Source: Blautia sp. Marseille-P3201T (GTDB lineage Bacteria; Bacillota; Clostridia; Lachnospirales; Lachnospiraceae). From it: a stretch of 64,000 nt of DNA. The notes below the pieces were generated by a model that did no database searches, was not told where the DNA came from, and saw only the letters and a list, made by a program, of their open reading frames with translations. The DNA lies in assembly GCF_900120295.1 (NCBI RefSeq), contig NZ_LT635470.1, positions 496,001 to 560,000 on the forward strand. The letters run 5' to 3'. Below, piece after piece: positions 17,510 to 26,513 of the stretch (position 1 is its first letter; each line of letters opens with the position of its first letter). Position numbers and translations under genes: made by a program.

Positions 17510-17857
17510 GTGGTTATCAAACGCGGAGATATTTTTTATGCAGACCTGCGGCCGGTAGTAGGCAGTGAGCAGGGGGGTATCAGACCTGTTCTGATTATAC
17601 AAAATGATATTGGAAACAAACATAGTCCAACAGTTATCTGTGCAGCAATTACTTCAAGAATGAATAAAGCAAAACTTCCAACTCATATTGAAATTGATGC
17701 ACAATCTTATGCTATTGTAAAGGATTCGGTGATTTTGTTGGAGCAGTTAAGAACCATTGATAAACGAAGATTGAAAGATAAAGTCTGCCATTTAGATGCA
17801 GAGATATTGAAGAAAGTCAACCATGCACTGTGTATCAGTCTGGAACTTCCTACATAG
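17510..17857 (+). CDS. ndoA: EndoA/MazF family mRNA interferase toxin
   Basis: A 115-aa endoribonuclease of the PemK/MazF fold: [20 protein letters not shown] is nearly the Bacillus EndoA N-terminus, [10 protein letters not shown] follows, and [20 protein letters not shown] contains the conserved core. The GTG at 17510 is chosen because GGAG lies ten bases upstream and the protein then aligns in length with EndoA (116 aa); a GTG at 17501 overlaps the binding site. Only 81 bases separate it from alr, and no MazE/NdoAI-like antitoxin is encoded there. Confidence 0.92.
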   Translation: MVIKRGDIFYADLRPVVGSEQGGIRPVLIIQNDIGNKHSPTVICAAITSRMNKAKLPTHIEIDAQSYAIVKDSVILLEQLRTIDKRRLKDKVCHLDAEILKKVNHALCISLELPT

Positions 17858-17872
17858 TTTTCTGCGGAAATC

Positions 17873-17901
17873 TTGACGAAAGATATGGAAAATGGTATTT
17901 T
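17873..17901 (+). promoter_or_regulatory. Probable promoter of the CBS/CorC gene
   Basis: TTGACG (17873-17878), a 17-base spacer and TATTTT (17896-17901), 63 bases before the ATG at 17964. Confidence 0.45.
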
Positions 17902-17963
17902 ATTCATGGTCAGATTTTTTCAATCACGAAAAACGTAAGAAAAGGAAGGTAATAAAGTAATTT

Positions 17964-19355
17964 ATGGACGATGGGAGTAGCCTTATAGGGGCTCTGATAG
18001 TATTTGCTGCATTTATTTTGGTAAATGGGGCTTTATATGGATTTGGCGCAGCAATTCAAAAGGTCAGTGAGGCAGATGTAGAGAAAAAAGCCAGTGAACA
18101 AAATGACAGGAAATCTCAGTGGATTTTAGATATTATGGCCAATCCCGCTGCGATTATTAACACCATTTTGACAACAGCAACACTTTTAAGTATTTTAATC
18201 GGTTATATCGGAATTCATTCTATAACGCCGTATGTTTATAACTGGATAGAAAAAATTTTAAAAGTTATAGGTGTAGAAATATCACCTTATATTGGAGTTA
18301 TCATTTCTGTTGTATTAGTGCTGACATTCTTTTTAATTATACTGATGTCTTTCGGTGTGATTTCAGCTAAAAAGGTATTTAACCATAATCCGGATAAATG
18401 GGTTTATCGCACAGCCGGTATGGTTCGGTTTTTAGTTACGATTTTTAAACCGATTACGTTTTTGATTATGAAGCTTTCCAATGTTATTGTTCGTCTGTTT
18501 GGGGTTGATCCTCATAAGCAGGAGGATGATGTGACAGAAGAGGAAATTATTTCTATGGTAGATGATGCGCATGAACAGGGTGTCATTGAAGAAAATGAAG
18601 CTGAAATGATTCAGAATATTATGGAATTTTCTGAGACAGAAGCGCAAGATATTATGACACATAGAAAGAACCTTCATGCTATAGATGAAAATACGTTGTT
18701 AAAGGATGCGCTGTCTTATATGCTGGACAACAGTAATTCCCGTTATCCTGTGTATAGAGAAGATATTGACAATATTATCGGTATTTTACATTTGAAAGAT
18801 GTTATGAGACAAATTACACTGCCTGCATGTGAAAATCTTCCTATTGGCTCTATTCCAAATTTAATCAGAGAAGCAGTATACGTTCCGGAAACAAGGAGTA
18901 TTAATGATTTGTTTAAGGGGATGCAGGCGAAGAAAATTCATCTGGTGGTTGTAGTAGATGAATACGGACAGACTTCAGGAATTGTAACAATGGAAGATAT
19001 TTTAGAAGAGATTGTAGGAAATATCTTGGATGAATATGATGAAGATGAAAACTTTATTCAGCTTCAGAATGATCAGTCTTTAGTGATGAACGGTCTTACA
19101 CCTCTGGAGCAAGTGGATGATGTATTAAATTCGGATTTTGACGAAGAGGAGTTTGATACTTTAAATGGTTATCTTACCTCTTTATTAGGTCATGTGCCTA
19201 ATATGGCAGAGGATAAAGAAATAAAAGCAAAAGGATATTTATTTACCATTCTTGCAGTGGAAAATAATACCATACAAAAAGTCAGGGTTGAAAAATTACC
19301 AGACGAAGAAAAAGGAGAAGAGAAATGTCAGGACATTCAAAATTCGCAAACATAA
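17964..19355 (+). CDS. CNNM/CBS-domain membrane protein (HlyC/CorC family)
   Basis: A 463-aa protein with about three to four N-terminal membrane segments of the CNNM (DUF21) fold, then a helical linker ([19 protein letters not shown]), two CBS domains ([28 protein letters not shown]) and a C-terminal CorC/HlyC domain. Family members are implicated in Mg2+/Co2+ efflux or its regulation; the hemolysin label is historical. Its last 31 bases overlap the start of the yebC gene in another frame. Confidence 0.9.
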   Translation: MDDGSSLIGALIVFAAFILVNGALYGFGAAIQKVSEADVEKKASEQNDRKSQWILDIMANPAAIINTILTTATLLSILIGYIGIHSITPYVYNWIEKILKVIGVEISPYIGVIISVVLVLTFFLIILMSFGVISAKKVFNHNPDKWVYRTAGMVRFLVTIFKPITFLIMKLSNVIVRLFGVDPHKQEDDVTEEEIISMVDDAHEQGVIEENEAEMIQNIMEFSETEAQDIMTHRKNLHAIDENTLLKDALSYMLDNSNSRYPVYREDIDNIIGILHLKDVMRQITLPACENLPIGSIPNLIREAVYVPETRSINDLFKGMQAKKIHLVVVVDEYGQTSGIVTMEDILEEIVGNILDEYDEDENFIQLQNDQSLVMNGLTPLEQVDDVLNSDFDEEEFDTLNGYLTSLLGHVPNMAEDKEIKAKGYLFTILAVENNTIQKVRVEKLPDEEKGEEKCQDIQNSQT

Positions 19356-20053
19356 AACATAAAAAAGAAAAAAATGATGCAAAAAAAGGGAAAATCTTTA
19401 CTGTCATCGGTAGAGAGATTGTAGTAGCTGTAAAAGAAGGCGGACCGGATCCGGCAAATAACAGCAAATTAAGAGATGTTATCGCGAAAGCAAAAGCAAA
19501 CAATATGCCAAATGATACCATTGACAGAGGAATTAAAAAAGCTGCCGGAGACTCTAATGCAGATAACTTTGAGGTGCTTACATACGAAGGATATGGTCCA
19601 AACGGTGTGGCTATTATTGTCGAAACACTGACTGATAATAAAAATCGTACTGCCGGAAATGTAAGAAGCGCATTTACAAAAGGAAACGGAAATATTGGTA
19701 CACCAGGTTCTGTATCTTTTATGTTTGATAAAAAAGGCCAGATTATCATTGACAAAGAAGAATGTGAAATGGAAGCTGATGATTTAATGATGATTGCTTT
19801 AGATGCCGGTGCAGAGGACTTTGCAGAAGAAGAAGATAGTTTTGAAGTAATCACAGATCCTGATGACTTCAGTGCAGTAAGAGAAGCATTGGAAAAAGAG
19901 GGCATTCCAATGGTGGAAGCTCAGGTTGCCATGATTCCTCAAACTTATGTAACACTGACAGACGAGCAGGATGTTAAAAATCTTCAGAAAACTCTTGACT
20001 TACTTGATGATGATGACGACGTCACAGATGTGTGGCACAATTGGGAAGAATAA
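19325..20053 (+). CDS. YebC/PmpR (TACO1) family protein
   Basis: A 242-aa cytosolic protein with the canonical N-terminus [19 protein letters not shown]. The family was annotated as DNA-binding regulators; more recent work on homologues supports a role in translation of difficult peptide stretches. Motifs [19 protein letters not shown] and [14 protein letters not shown] are conserved. The ATG lies inside the 3' end of the CorC gene behind GGAGAAGAG, so translation is likely coupled. Confidence 0.93.
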   Translation: MSGHSKFANIKHKKEKNDAKKGKIFTVIGREIVVAVKEGGPDPANNSKLRDVIAKAKANNMPNDTIDRGIKKAAGDSNADNFEVLTYEGYGPNGVAIIVETLTDNKNRTAGNVRSAFTKGNGNIGTPGSVSFMFDKKGQIIIDKEECEMEADDLMMIALDAGAEDFAEEEDSFEVITDPDDFSAVREALEKEGIPMVEAQVAMIPQTYVTLTDEQDVKNLQKTLDLLDDDDDVTDVWHNWEE

Positions 20054-20072
20054 AAATAAAGATACTACACAT

Positions 20073-20106
20073 AATACCTCCAGAAAGCAGAACTGGAGGT
20101 ATTTTT
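20073..20106 (+). terminator. Intrinsic-terminator-like hairpin overlapping the tepA ribosome binding site
   Basis: AATACCTCCAG (20073-20083) pairs perfectly with CTGGAGGTATT (20093-20103) around a 9-base loop and leads into TTTTT (20102-20106), immediately before the ATG at 20107. The 3' arm contains GGAGG, the binding site of the downstream gene. It may terminate yebC transcripts, sequester the binding site, or both. Confidence 0.7.
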
Positions 20107-20811
20107 ATGTCTGAGGAGAAGAGAGAAAAACTGGATAAAATTCAACAGCAAAATGATCAGATTGAAGAAATGGGACAGGTTTTACTGGAGGAAAATGACA
20201 GAGAATATCATATTCAGCTTTTATCCATTATTGGAGAAGTGGAAGGGCATGAATGTCTTCCAAATAACAGTAAAACTACAAAATATGAACATGTTCTTCC
20301 GAAGTTGGCAATGATTGAAGACAGCAAGGAAACAGATGGACTTTTGATTTTATTAAATACAGTGGGAGGAGATGTAGAAGCAGGACTTGCCATAGCAGAA
20401 ATGATTGCTTCTTTAAGTAAGCCTACGGTGTCTCTTGTGTTGGGAGGCGGTCATTCTATCGGGGTCCCCATGGCAGTTTCTGCTGATTATTCCTATATTG
20501 TTCCCAGCGCTACTATGGTCATTCACCCGGTACGAAGCAATGGAATGTTTATTGGAGTAATGCAGACCTATCGGAACATGGAAAAAATTCAGGACAGAAT
20601 TACTCGTTTTATTGCTGCTCATTCTAAAATGCCGCAGAAACGTATAGAAGAACTGATGCTGGATACCTCGCAGCTGGTAAAAGATGTGGGGACTATGCTG
20701 GAAGGTGAAGAGGCAGTAAAAGAGGGGTTAATTGACGAAACCGGAGGTATTCATCAGGCCCTTCATAAATTATATGAATTAATTGAAAATGAGAAAGAAC
20801 AGAAATCTTAG
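20107..20811 (+). CDS. tepA: ClpP-fold protease, TepA/YmfB family
   Basis: A 234-aa ClpP/crotonase-fold serine protease. Landmarks are LLNTVGGDVEAGLAIAEMI (substrate-binding strand), GGGHSIGVPMAVSAD, where the serine after GGH is at the nucleophile position, and MVIHPVRSNG with the catalytic histidine. In Bacillus, tepA lies just upstream of spoIIIE, as here with uppP inserted. The ATG at 20107 follows GGAGG by seven bases; upstream in-frame starts would overlap yebC. The binding site is embedded in the hairpin at 20073-20106. Confidence 0.88.
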   Translation: MSEEKREKLDKIQQQNDQIEEMGQVLLEENDREYHIQLLSIIGEVEGHECLPNNSKTTKYEHVLPKLAMIEDSKETDGLLILLNTVGGDVEAGLAIAEMIASLSKPTVSLVLGGGHSIGVPMAVSADYSYIVPSATMVIHPVRSNGMFIGVMQTYRNMEKIQDRITRFIAAHSKMPQKRIEELMLDTSQLVKDVGTMLEGEEAVKEGLIDETGGIHQALHKLYELIENEKEQKS

Positions 20812-20820
20812 GATTTTAAG

Positions 20821-20849
20821 TTGTATGAAAACAGGATTTATGATAAAAT
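20821..20849 (+). promoter_or_regulatory. Probable promoter of uppP
   Basis: TTGTAT (20821-20826), a 17-base spacer and TAAAAT (20844-20849), 45 bases before the uppP ATG. Confidence 0.5.
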
Positions 20850-20894
20850 AAACATTTGATAAAAACATAAAATACGAATGATGAGGTTAATAAA

Positions 20895-21767
20895 ATGTCA
20901 TTTATACAGGCACTCTTATTAGGTGTAGTTCAGGGAATTACAGAATTTCTTCCAGTAAGTAGTTCCGGACATCTGGCAATTATAGAAAATTTATTTAAAA
21001 TAGAAACAGATACCGGACTTTTATTTAATACAATTATCCATCTTGGAACCCTTGCTGCAATTTTTATTGCTTTTCGCCAGGATGTAAAAAAATTGTTGTT
21101 GGAAGGTTGTAAAAGTTTATACGACATCTATGGTAATGTGCAGACTTATTTCCATAATAAACACCATCAGGATGCGAAACGGTATAAAAAGATTATTTCC
21201 AATAATTATAGAAAACTATTTCTTTTACTTTTCATATCTACAATTCCCACGGCTTTTTTAGGATTTTTACTTCAGGATTTTGTAGAGCAGGCGGGAAAAA
21301 ATCTTCTGGCACCGGCTATGGGACTCTTTATAACAGGAATTTTGCTTCTGATAGTAGATTTCTTTCCTGCCGGAAAGAAAATTCCTAAGGATGTCACTTA
21401 TTCTATAGCATTTTTACTGGGAATTTGTCAGGGAATTGCTGTTTTTCCAGGAATTTCCAGAGCGGGGATTACGATTGCGGTATGTTTATTATGTGGATTT
21501 AACAGGAAATTTGCAGTGAAATATTCCTTTTTAATGGCTATCCCTGCTATGTTGGGAGCGGCGCTGTTAGAGCTGTTTCAGACTTCCTACACAGGAGAAA
21601 ATGTAGAAACAGTAGCCTTGGCTGTTTTGGCAGCAGCAGTGGCCGGTGTTGTAGGATATTTTTGTATTAAAGGAATGTTAGTTTTAATGAGAAAAAAACG
21701 TTTTCGTATTTTTTCTATTTACTGTTTTTTATTGGGAATAGCAGCAATTATTTGCAATTTTATATAA
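20895..21767 (+). CDS. uppP: Undecaprenyl-diphosphatase
   Basis: Integral membrane enzyme recycling the undecaprenyl-PP lipid carrier of cell-wall synthesis; also known as BacA and linked to bacitracin tolerance. The 290-aa protein has the family motifs GVVQGITEFLPVSSSGHL and PGISRAGITIAVCLL, and about eight hydrophobic segments. It carries a charged loop of about 35 residues (after the first segments, NVQTYFHNKHHQDAKRYK) often seen in clostridial members. Confidence 0.95.
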   Translation: MSFIQALLLGVVQGITEFLPVSSSGHLAIIENLFKIETDTGLLFNTIIHLGTLAAIFIAFRQDVKKLLLEGCKSLYDIYGNVQTYFHNKHHQDAKRYKKIISNNYRKLFLLLFISTIPTAFLGFLLQDFVEQAGKNLLAPAMGLFITGILLLIVDFFPAGKKIPKDVTYSIAFLLGICQGIAVFPGISRAGITIAVCLLCGFNRKFAVKYSFLMAIPAMLGAALLELFQTSYTGENVETVALAVLAAAVAGVVGYFCIKGMLVLMRKKRFRIFSIYCFLLGIAAIICNFI

Positions 21768-21803
21768 GTAATAGGGGAATTTAGTTAAGGGGAGAGAAGA
21801 AAT

Positions 21804-24260
21804 ATGGCAACAACCAAAAAAAGAAGCACAGGAAAGCGAAAGAAACAAGTACAGAGTGGCACATCTATGGAGTCAGAAATCTTTTTATGGATTGTTCTGG
21901 CTATTTCTGTTGTGCTTTTAATCAGTAATTTTGGAGTTGGAGGTTCTGTAGGAAATGCTATTAGCAGTTTCTTTTTTGGCTTAGTAGGACTGGTATGTTA
22001 CCCTCTTCCTATTTTCTTGTTTCTGGGTGTTGCGTTTGTAATTGCAAATAAAAACAATCCCAGGGCATACAGAAAAATGGCAGGATTTTTCCTGCTGTTT
22101 CTTGCGGTTTGCCTTTTTTTACAGCTTATTACAGAAGGCGCAGTATATGAAAGAGATTTAATGACTTACTACAGAATATCTGCAGAATATAAAACAGGAG
22201 GCGGGCTTTTAGGAGGAACCTTATGCCGTTTTTCTGTACAGGCATTTGGAACCGTGGGCACATATGTGATTACTATTACAGCGATGGTAATTTCTTTTGT
22301 ATTGATTACACAAAAATCTATGTTTGATATGATCCAAAAGTACAGTCACAGAATGTACCAGCGTGCAGCAAAAAGAAAGCTGGAAAGACAGAAAGCTTTA
22401 AAAGCTCGTCAAGAAGAGCAAAAGGAAGAGCAGAACCAGCAAGAAAGAAGAAAGAAGAGAAAAGAAAGAACCGAGGACTATTTAAAGGAAACAGAAATCA
22501 AAGAAACAGAAAATAGAGCAAAACGAAAAAAAGAACGGAAAATTTTAAAAGAAGAACCGGAAGAAGAGCAGATAAAAACAGAAGAAAGTCTTTTGGAAGA
22601 ACCCTTTGTTCCGGAAAATGCTTTTCCAATACATAGAGCAGAGGAATTGGTGCAGGATATAGAAGAAATTGTTCCGGCAGCGCCAGAAGAGAAGGATACC
22701 CATAATAAAAATCCTCGCTCTTCAAAAGCGGAAATTGAACAGGGAATTAATGAGGTTAAAGAAGAGATTGCTTCAAAAGAGACTCAGGAAAAAAGAATTT
22801 ACGAATTTCCTCCAATTGATCTTTTGAAAAAAGGAAAACAGACCGGAGGAGACTCAGATGCCCATTTAAGGGAAACTGCCGGAAAATTACAGGAAACCTT
22901 ACATAATTTTGGCGTAAATGTAAGTATCACAAATGTAAGCTGCGGACCTACTGTTACCAGATATGAACTTCAGCCGGAGCAAGGTGTGAAAGTAAGCAAA
23001 ATTGTAGGACTGACAGATGATATTAAATTGAATTTGGCTGCAACGGATATCCGAATTGAAGCACCGATACCGGGAAAAGCCGCTGTAGGAATTGAAGTCC
23101 CCAACGAAAACAACAGTACGGTAATGCTGAGAGATTTATTGCAATCAGAGGCGTTTCTAAACTGTAAAACGAAACTTGCTTTTGCAGCCGGGAAAGATAT
23201 TGCCGGAAAACCTGTCATTACGGATATTGCGAAAATGCCTCATTTGCTTATTGCAGGTGCGACAGGTTCCGGTAAATCTGTATGTATTAATACAATTATC
23301 ATCAGTCTTCTTTACAAAGCATCACCAGATGATGTAAAATTAATTATGATTGATCCCAAAGTGGTGGAACTTAGTGTATACAACGGAATTCCCCACTTAT
23401 TTATTCCTGTTGTCACTGATCCGAAAAAGGCAGCAGGAGCATTAAATTGGGCAGTGGCTGAAATGACAGACCGTTATAATAAATTTGCACAGTATAATGT
23501 GCGTGATTTAAAAGGTTATAATGCAAAAGTAGAAAGTATTTCGGATATTGAAGATGAAAATAAACCGAAAAAGCTGCCTCAAATTGTGATTATTGTAGAT
23601 GAGCTTGCAGACCTTATGATGGTAGCTCCGGGTGAGGTGGAAGACTCTATCTGTCGTCTTGCACAGCTTGCAAGAGCTGCCGGAATTCATTTGATCATTG
23701 CTACACAAAGACCTTCCGTCAATGTTATTACGGGATTGATTAAAGCGAATATGCCGTCCAGAATTGCTTTTTCTGTGTCATCCGGCGTGGACTCCAGAAC
23801 GATTTTAGATATGAATGGTGCAGAAAAATTGCTGGGTAAAGGGGATATGCTTTTTTACCCACAAGGTTATCAGAAGCCAGCAAGAGTTCAGGGCGCTTTT
23901 GTCAGCGATCAGGAAGTAGGCGCTGTGGTGGACTTTTTGTCAAAACAAAATCCAGCAGCAGAGTATGATAAAGAAATTCAGGAAAAAATTGAAGCAGTAA
24001 AAGAGACAACAGCAGCCGGTGCAAACACGGCAAATGACAGAGATGTCTATTTTGCCGATGCCGGTAAATTTATTATTGAAAAGGACAAAGCCTCCATCGG
24101 AATGCTCCAAAGGGTGTTTAAAATCGGCTTTAACAGGGCTGCCCGTATTATGGATCAGTTATATGAAGCCGGTGTGGTAGGTGAGGAAGAAGGGACAAAG
24201 CCCCGAAAAGTGCTGATGTCTATGGAAGAATTTGAACAGTATATTGACGAGTATTTATAG
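21804..24260 (+). CDS. ftsK: DNA translocase FtsK/SpoIIIE
   Basis: An 818-aa septal DNA pump. Four hydrophobic segments at about residues 25-180 anchor it. A highly charged Lys/Glu linker (about 190-340) follows, then the RecA-like motor with Walker A GATGSGKS (485-492) and Walker B IIVDELADLMM, and a C-terminal winged-helix gamma domain (about 750-818; SIGMLQRVFKIGFNRAARIMD) that reads KOPS/SRS-type DNA sequences. It moves chromosomes through the division or sporulation septum; whether it is the sporulation-specific copy cannot be decided here. Confidence 0.95.
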   Translation: MATTKKRSTGKRKKQVQSGTSMESEIFLWIVLAISVVLLISNFGVGGSVGNAISSFFFGLVGLVCYPLPIFLFLGVAFVIANKNNPRAYRKMAGFFLLFLAVCLFLQLITEGAVYERDLMTYYRISAEYKTGGGLLGGTLCRFSVQAFGTVGTYVITITAMVISFVLITQKSMFDMIQKYSHRMYQRAAKRKLERQKALKARQEEQKEEQNQQERRKKRKERTEDYLKETEIKETENRAKRKKERKILKEEPEEEQIKTEESLLEEPFVPENAFPIHRAEELVQDIEEIVPAAPEEKDTHNKNPRSSKAEIEQGINEVKEEIASKETQEKRIYEFPPIDLLKKGKQTGGDSDAHLRETAGKLQETLHNFGVNVSITNVSCGPTVTRYELQPEQGVKVSKIVGLTDDIKLNLAATDIRIEAPIPGKAAVGIEVPNENNSTVMLRDLLQSEAFLNCKTKLAFAAGKDIAGKPVITDIAKMPHLLIAGATGSGKSVCINTIIISLLYKASPDDVKLIMIDPKVVELSVYNGIPHLFIPVVTDPKKAAGALNWAVAEMTDRYNKFAQYNVRDLKGYNAKVESISDIEDENKPKKLPQIVIIVDELADLMMVAPGEVEDSICRLAQLARAAGIHLIIATQRPSVNVITGLIKANMPSRIAFSVSSGVDSRTILDMNGAEKLLGKGDMLFYPQGYQKPARVQGAFVSDQEVGAVVDFLSKQNPAAEYDKEIQEKIEAVKETTAAGANTANDRDVYFADAGKFIIEKDKASIGMLQRVFKIGFNRAARIMDQLYEAGVVGEEEGTKPRKVLMSMEEFEQYIDEYL

Positions 24261-24279
24261 AAAATGAGGATAGAGTGGC

Positions 24280-25410
24280 ATGAAATGTACGAAATGTGGT
24301 GCAAAGCTTGAAGAAGGAACTTTATTTTGCCCCAAATGTGGGAAGGAGGTTCAATGGGTTCCGGAATATAATACACTGGAAACCTTAATCAAGCAAAGAG
24401 AGTTAAAAGAGCTGGAAAAAAGAAAAAAAGAGCTGGAACTGCAAAAAGAACAGGAGCGTCTGCAAAGAAAAGCAGAGCTTGAAAGAAAGAAAAAAAAGAA
24501 AAGAAGGATTATATTGGCTGGTTCTCTTACGGCAGTTGTTGCAGCAGCAGGACTTGGAATGTTTTTTGTCTATCAGTCTCAGCACAATTCCTTTGATTTT
24601 CAGATGGCACAGGCAGAGACAAAATTCAGCAACAAAGATTACGAAAGCGCTTTAAAATACATAGAAAGAGCCTTGTCCTTAAATCCCAAAAGCGCCGAAG
24701 CAAACGTTTTAGAAGCAAAGATTTACCTGAAGGAAGATAATGAGTCGGCTGCTCTGTCTATTTTGCTTTCTGTTGTGGAAGAACATCCGGACAGTGTCAA
24801 TGCCTACGGAGAGCTTTTAAGACTTTACGAAAAAAATGAAGAATTTGACAAAATTGCAGAACTGATGAGCAATGCCAGCGATACTATGAAGGAAAAATAT
24901 AAAGCGTATGTGTCCGAAAAGCCTTTGCCTTCCAATGTAGGCGGCACATACTCCATAGATATTACTGTGGAATTTCAAAATCTTCCCGAAGGAACAGAAG
25001 TTTTCTATACTTTAAACGGAAAAACACCGGATAGGCACAGTAAAAAGTATGAGGAAGCCATTGCTCTTGAGGAAGAAGAAACCGTAACCTTAAAATATAT
25101 TGCTTATAATCAAAAAGGCATCCCTAGTGAAGTAGGGGAGGAAACCTATACACTAACCTTTAAAGCACCGGATAAACCACAGATTTCTCCCAGTTCAGAC
25201 AAATATGATTATGCGGCAGAAATTATTGTAACAGCAGCAGAGGACTGCGAGATTTATTATGCTTTTGATGAAGAACCTACAGTTGACAGTCAAAAATACA
25301 CAGGTCCTATTACTATGCCGGAAGGGGAACATACTTTTTCAGCCATTGCCGTGGACAAAAGAGGAAAAGTAAGTCCGGTAAGCAGTGCAATCTATGTTTA
25401 TTATGGATAA
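24280..25410 (+). CDS. Zinc-ribbon, TPR and CHB_HEX_C-repeat membrane protein
   Basis: A 376-aa multidomain protein of unknown function. Order: zinc ribbon (CTKCGAK...FCPKCGK, residues 3-20), a Lys/Glu-rich coiled coil (about 35-75), one membrane helix (about 77-98), TPR-like helices (about 105-205; EANVLEAKIYLKEDNESAAL), then two beta-rich repeats of the chitobiase C-terminal type (EVFYTLNGKTPD; EIYYAFDEEPTVDSQKYTG). The topology suggests a cytoplasmic ribbon and coiled coil, and an extracellular TPR and beta region. It begins 20 bases after ftsK. Confidence 0.8.
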   Translation: MKCTKCGAKLEEGTLFCPKCGKEVQWVPEYNTLETLIKQRELKELEKRKKELELQKEQERLQRKAELERKKKKKRRIILAGSLTAVVAAAGLGMFFVYQSQHNSFDFQMAQAETKFSNKDYESALKYIERALSLNPKSAEANVLEAKIYLKEDNESAALSILLSVVEEHPDSVNAYGELLRLYEKNEEFDKIAELMSNASDTMKEKYKAYVSEKPLPSNVGGTYSIDITVEFQNLPEGTEVFYTLNGKTPDRHSKKYEEAIALEEEETVTLKYIAYNQKGIPSEVGEETYTLTFKAPDKPQISPSSDKYDYAAEIIVTAAEDCEIYYAFDEEPTVDSQKYTGPITMPEGEHTFSAIAVDKRGKVSPVSSAIYVYYG

Positions 25411-25477
25411 TAAGTAGAAAAAAATGAACAAATAGTAGCAATATGCACAAAAATGAATTTTATGCAGTAAAAGCAGA

Positions 25478-25506
25478 TTGAAATTTTATTCTATTTGTCT
25501 TATACT
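25478..25506 (+). promoter_or_regulatory. Sigma-A promoter of the nfnAB operon
   Basis: TTGAAA (25478-25483), a 17-base spacer and TATACT (25501-25506). The leader to the ATG at 25626 is about 113 nt and holds a small CGATG/CATCG hairpin near 25549-25563; no known riboswitch was recognised. Confidence 0.6.
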
Positions 25507-25625
25507 GATGGTTAGCAATTATAACAATATATCGACATAAGATAATATCGATGGAATTCATCGCAAAAACTGCTATGCGGGCAGAGAGAAGCCGGTATTT
25601 TGTAAGAAATATTGAGGAGGACATT

Positions 25626-26513
25626 ATGTATAAAATTCTAAAAGCAGAAAAGCTTAATGAGATTGTATATCTCATGGTTGTAGAAGCACCTATGGTTGCA
25701 AAACATTGTCAGCCAGGCCAGTTTATCATCGTAAAATTAGATGATGCAGGAGAAAGAATTCCCCTGACAATTTGTGATTACGACAGAGAGGCAGGAACTG
25801 TAACTATTGTATTCCAGCCAATCGGAGCATCCACAGAAAAATTCGCAAAATTACAGACAGGAGATGCTTTTGAAGACTTTGTTGGTCCTTTAGGATGTCC
25901 ATCTGAATTTGTAAATGAAGATATTGAAGAATTAAAGAAAGAAAAAATTCTTTTTGTAGCCGGCGGAGTAGGTACTGCACCTGTTTATCCTCAGGTAAAA
26001 TGGCTTCATGAGCATGGTATTGATGCTGACGTTATTGTAGGAGCAAAAACAAAAGATTTAGTTATTCTTGAAAAAGAAATGGAAGCTGTGGCAGGAAATC
26101 TGTATGTTACAACAGATGACGGCTCTTACGGACGCAGCGGTATGGTAACAAAAGTTATTGACGATTTAGTTGCAGAAGGCAAAACTTATACAAGATGTGT
26201 TGCTATCGGTCCTATGATTATGATGAAATTCTGCTGCCTTACAACAAAGAAATATGATATTCCAACTATTGTATCCATGAACCCGATTATGGTTGACGGA
26301 ACAGGTATGTGTGGAGCATGTCGTGTAATCGTTGGCGGTGAAGTTAAATTCGCATGTGTAGATGGTCCTGAATTTGACGGTCATTTAATCGATTGGGATT
26401 TAGCTATGAAGAGACAGCAGATGTATAAAACAGAAGAAGGCCGTGCGTTATTAAAAGAGCGTGAAGGCGATACACATCATGGTGGATGTGGAAACTGCGG
26501 AGGTGACGAATAA
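25626..26513 (+). CDS. NfnA-type FAD/[2Fe-2S] subunit (sulfide/dihydroorotate dehydrogenase-like)
   Basis: A 295-aa subunit with a ferredoxin-reductase fold: FAD motif ERIPLTICDYD, NAD motif LFVAGGVGTAPVYPQVKWL, and a C-terminal iron-sulfur site in GMCGACRVIVGGEVKFACVDG. With the next gene it matches the electron-bifurcating NADH-dependent ferredoxin:NADP+ oxidoreductase (Nfn), which balances NADH, NADPH and ferredoxin in anaerobes. The ATG at 25626 follows GAGGAGG; the upstream open stretch is not family-like. It shares one base with the next gene (TAATG). Confidence 0.9.
   Translation: MYKILKAEKLNEIVYLMVVEAPMVAKHCQPGQFIIVKLDDAGERIPLTICDYDREAGTVTIVFQPIGASTEKFAKLQTGDAFEDFVGPLGCPSEFVNEDIEELKKEKILFVAGGVGTAPVYPQVKWLHEHGIDADVIVGAKTKDLVILEKEMEAVAGNLYVTTDDGSYGRSGMVTKVIDDLVAEGKTYTRCVAIGPMIMMKFCCLTTKKYDIPTIVSMNPIMVDGTGMCGACRVIVGGEVKFACVDGPEFDGHLIDWDLAMKRQQMYKTEEGRALLKEREGDTHHGGCGNCGGDE

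Noticed and set aside
25507-25625. Possible riboswitch in the nfnA leader
   Set aside because: Only a 5-bp hairpin is visible and no known riboswitch core was recognised.
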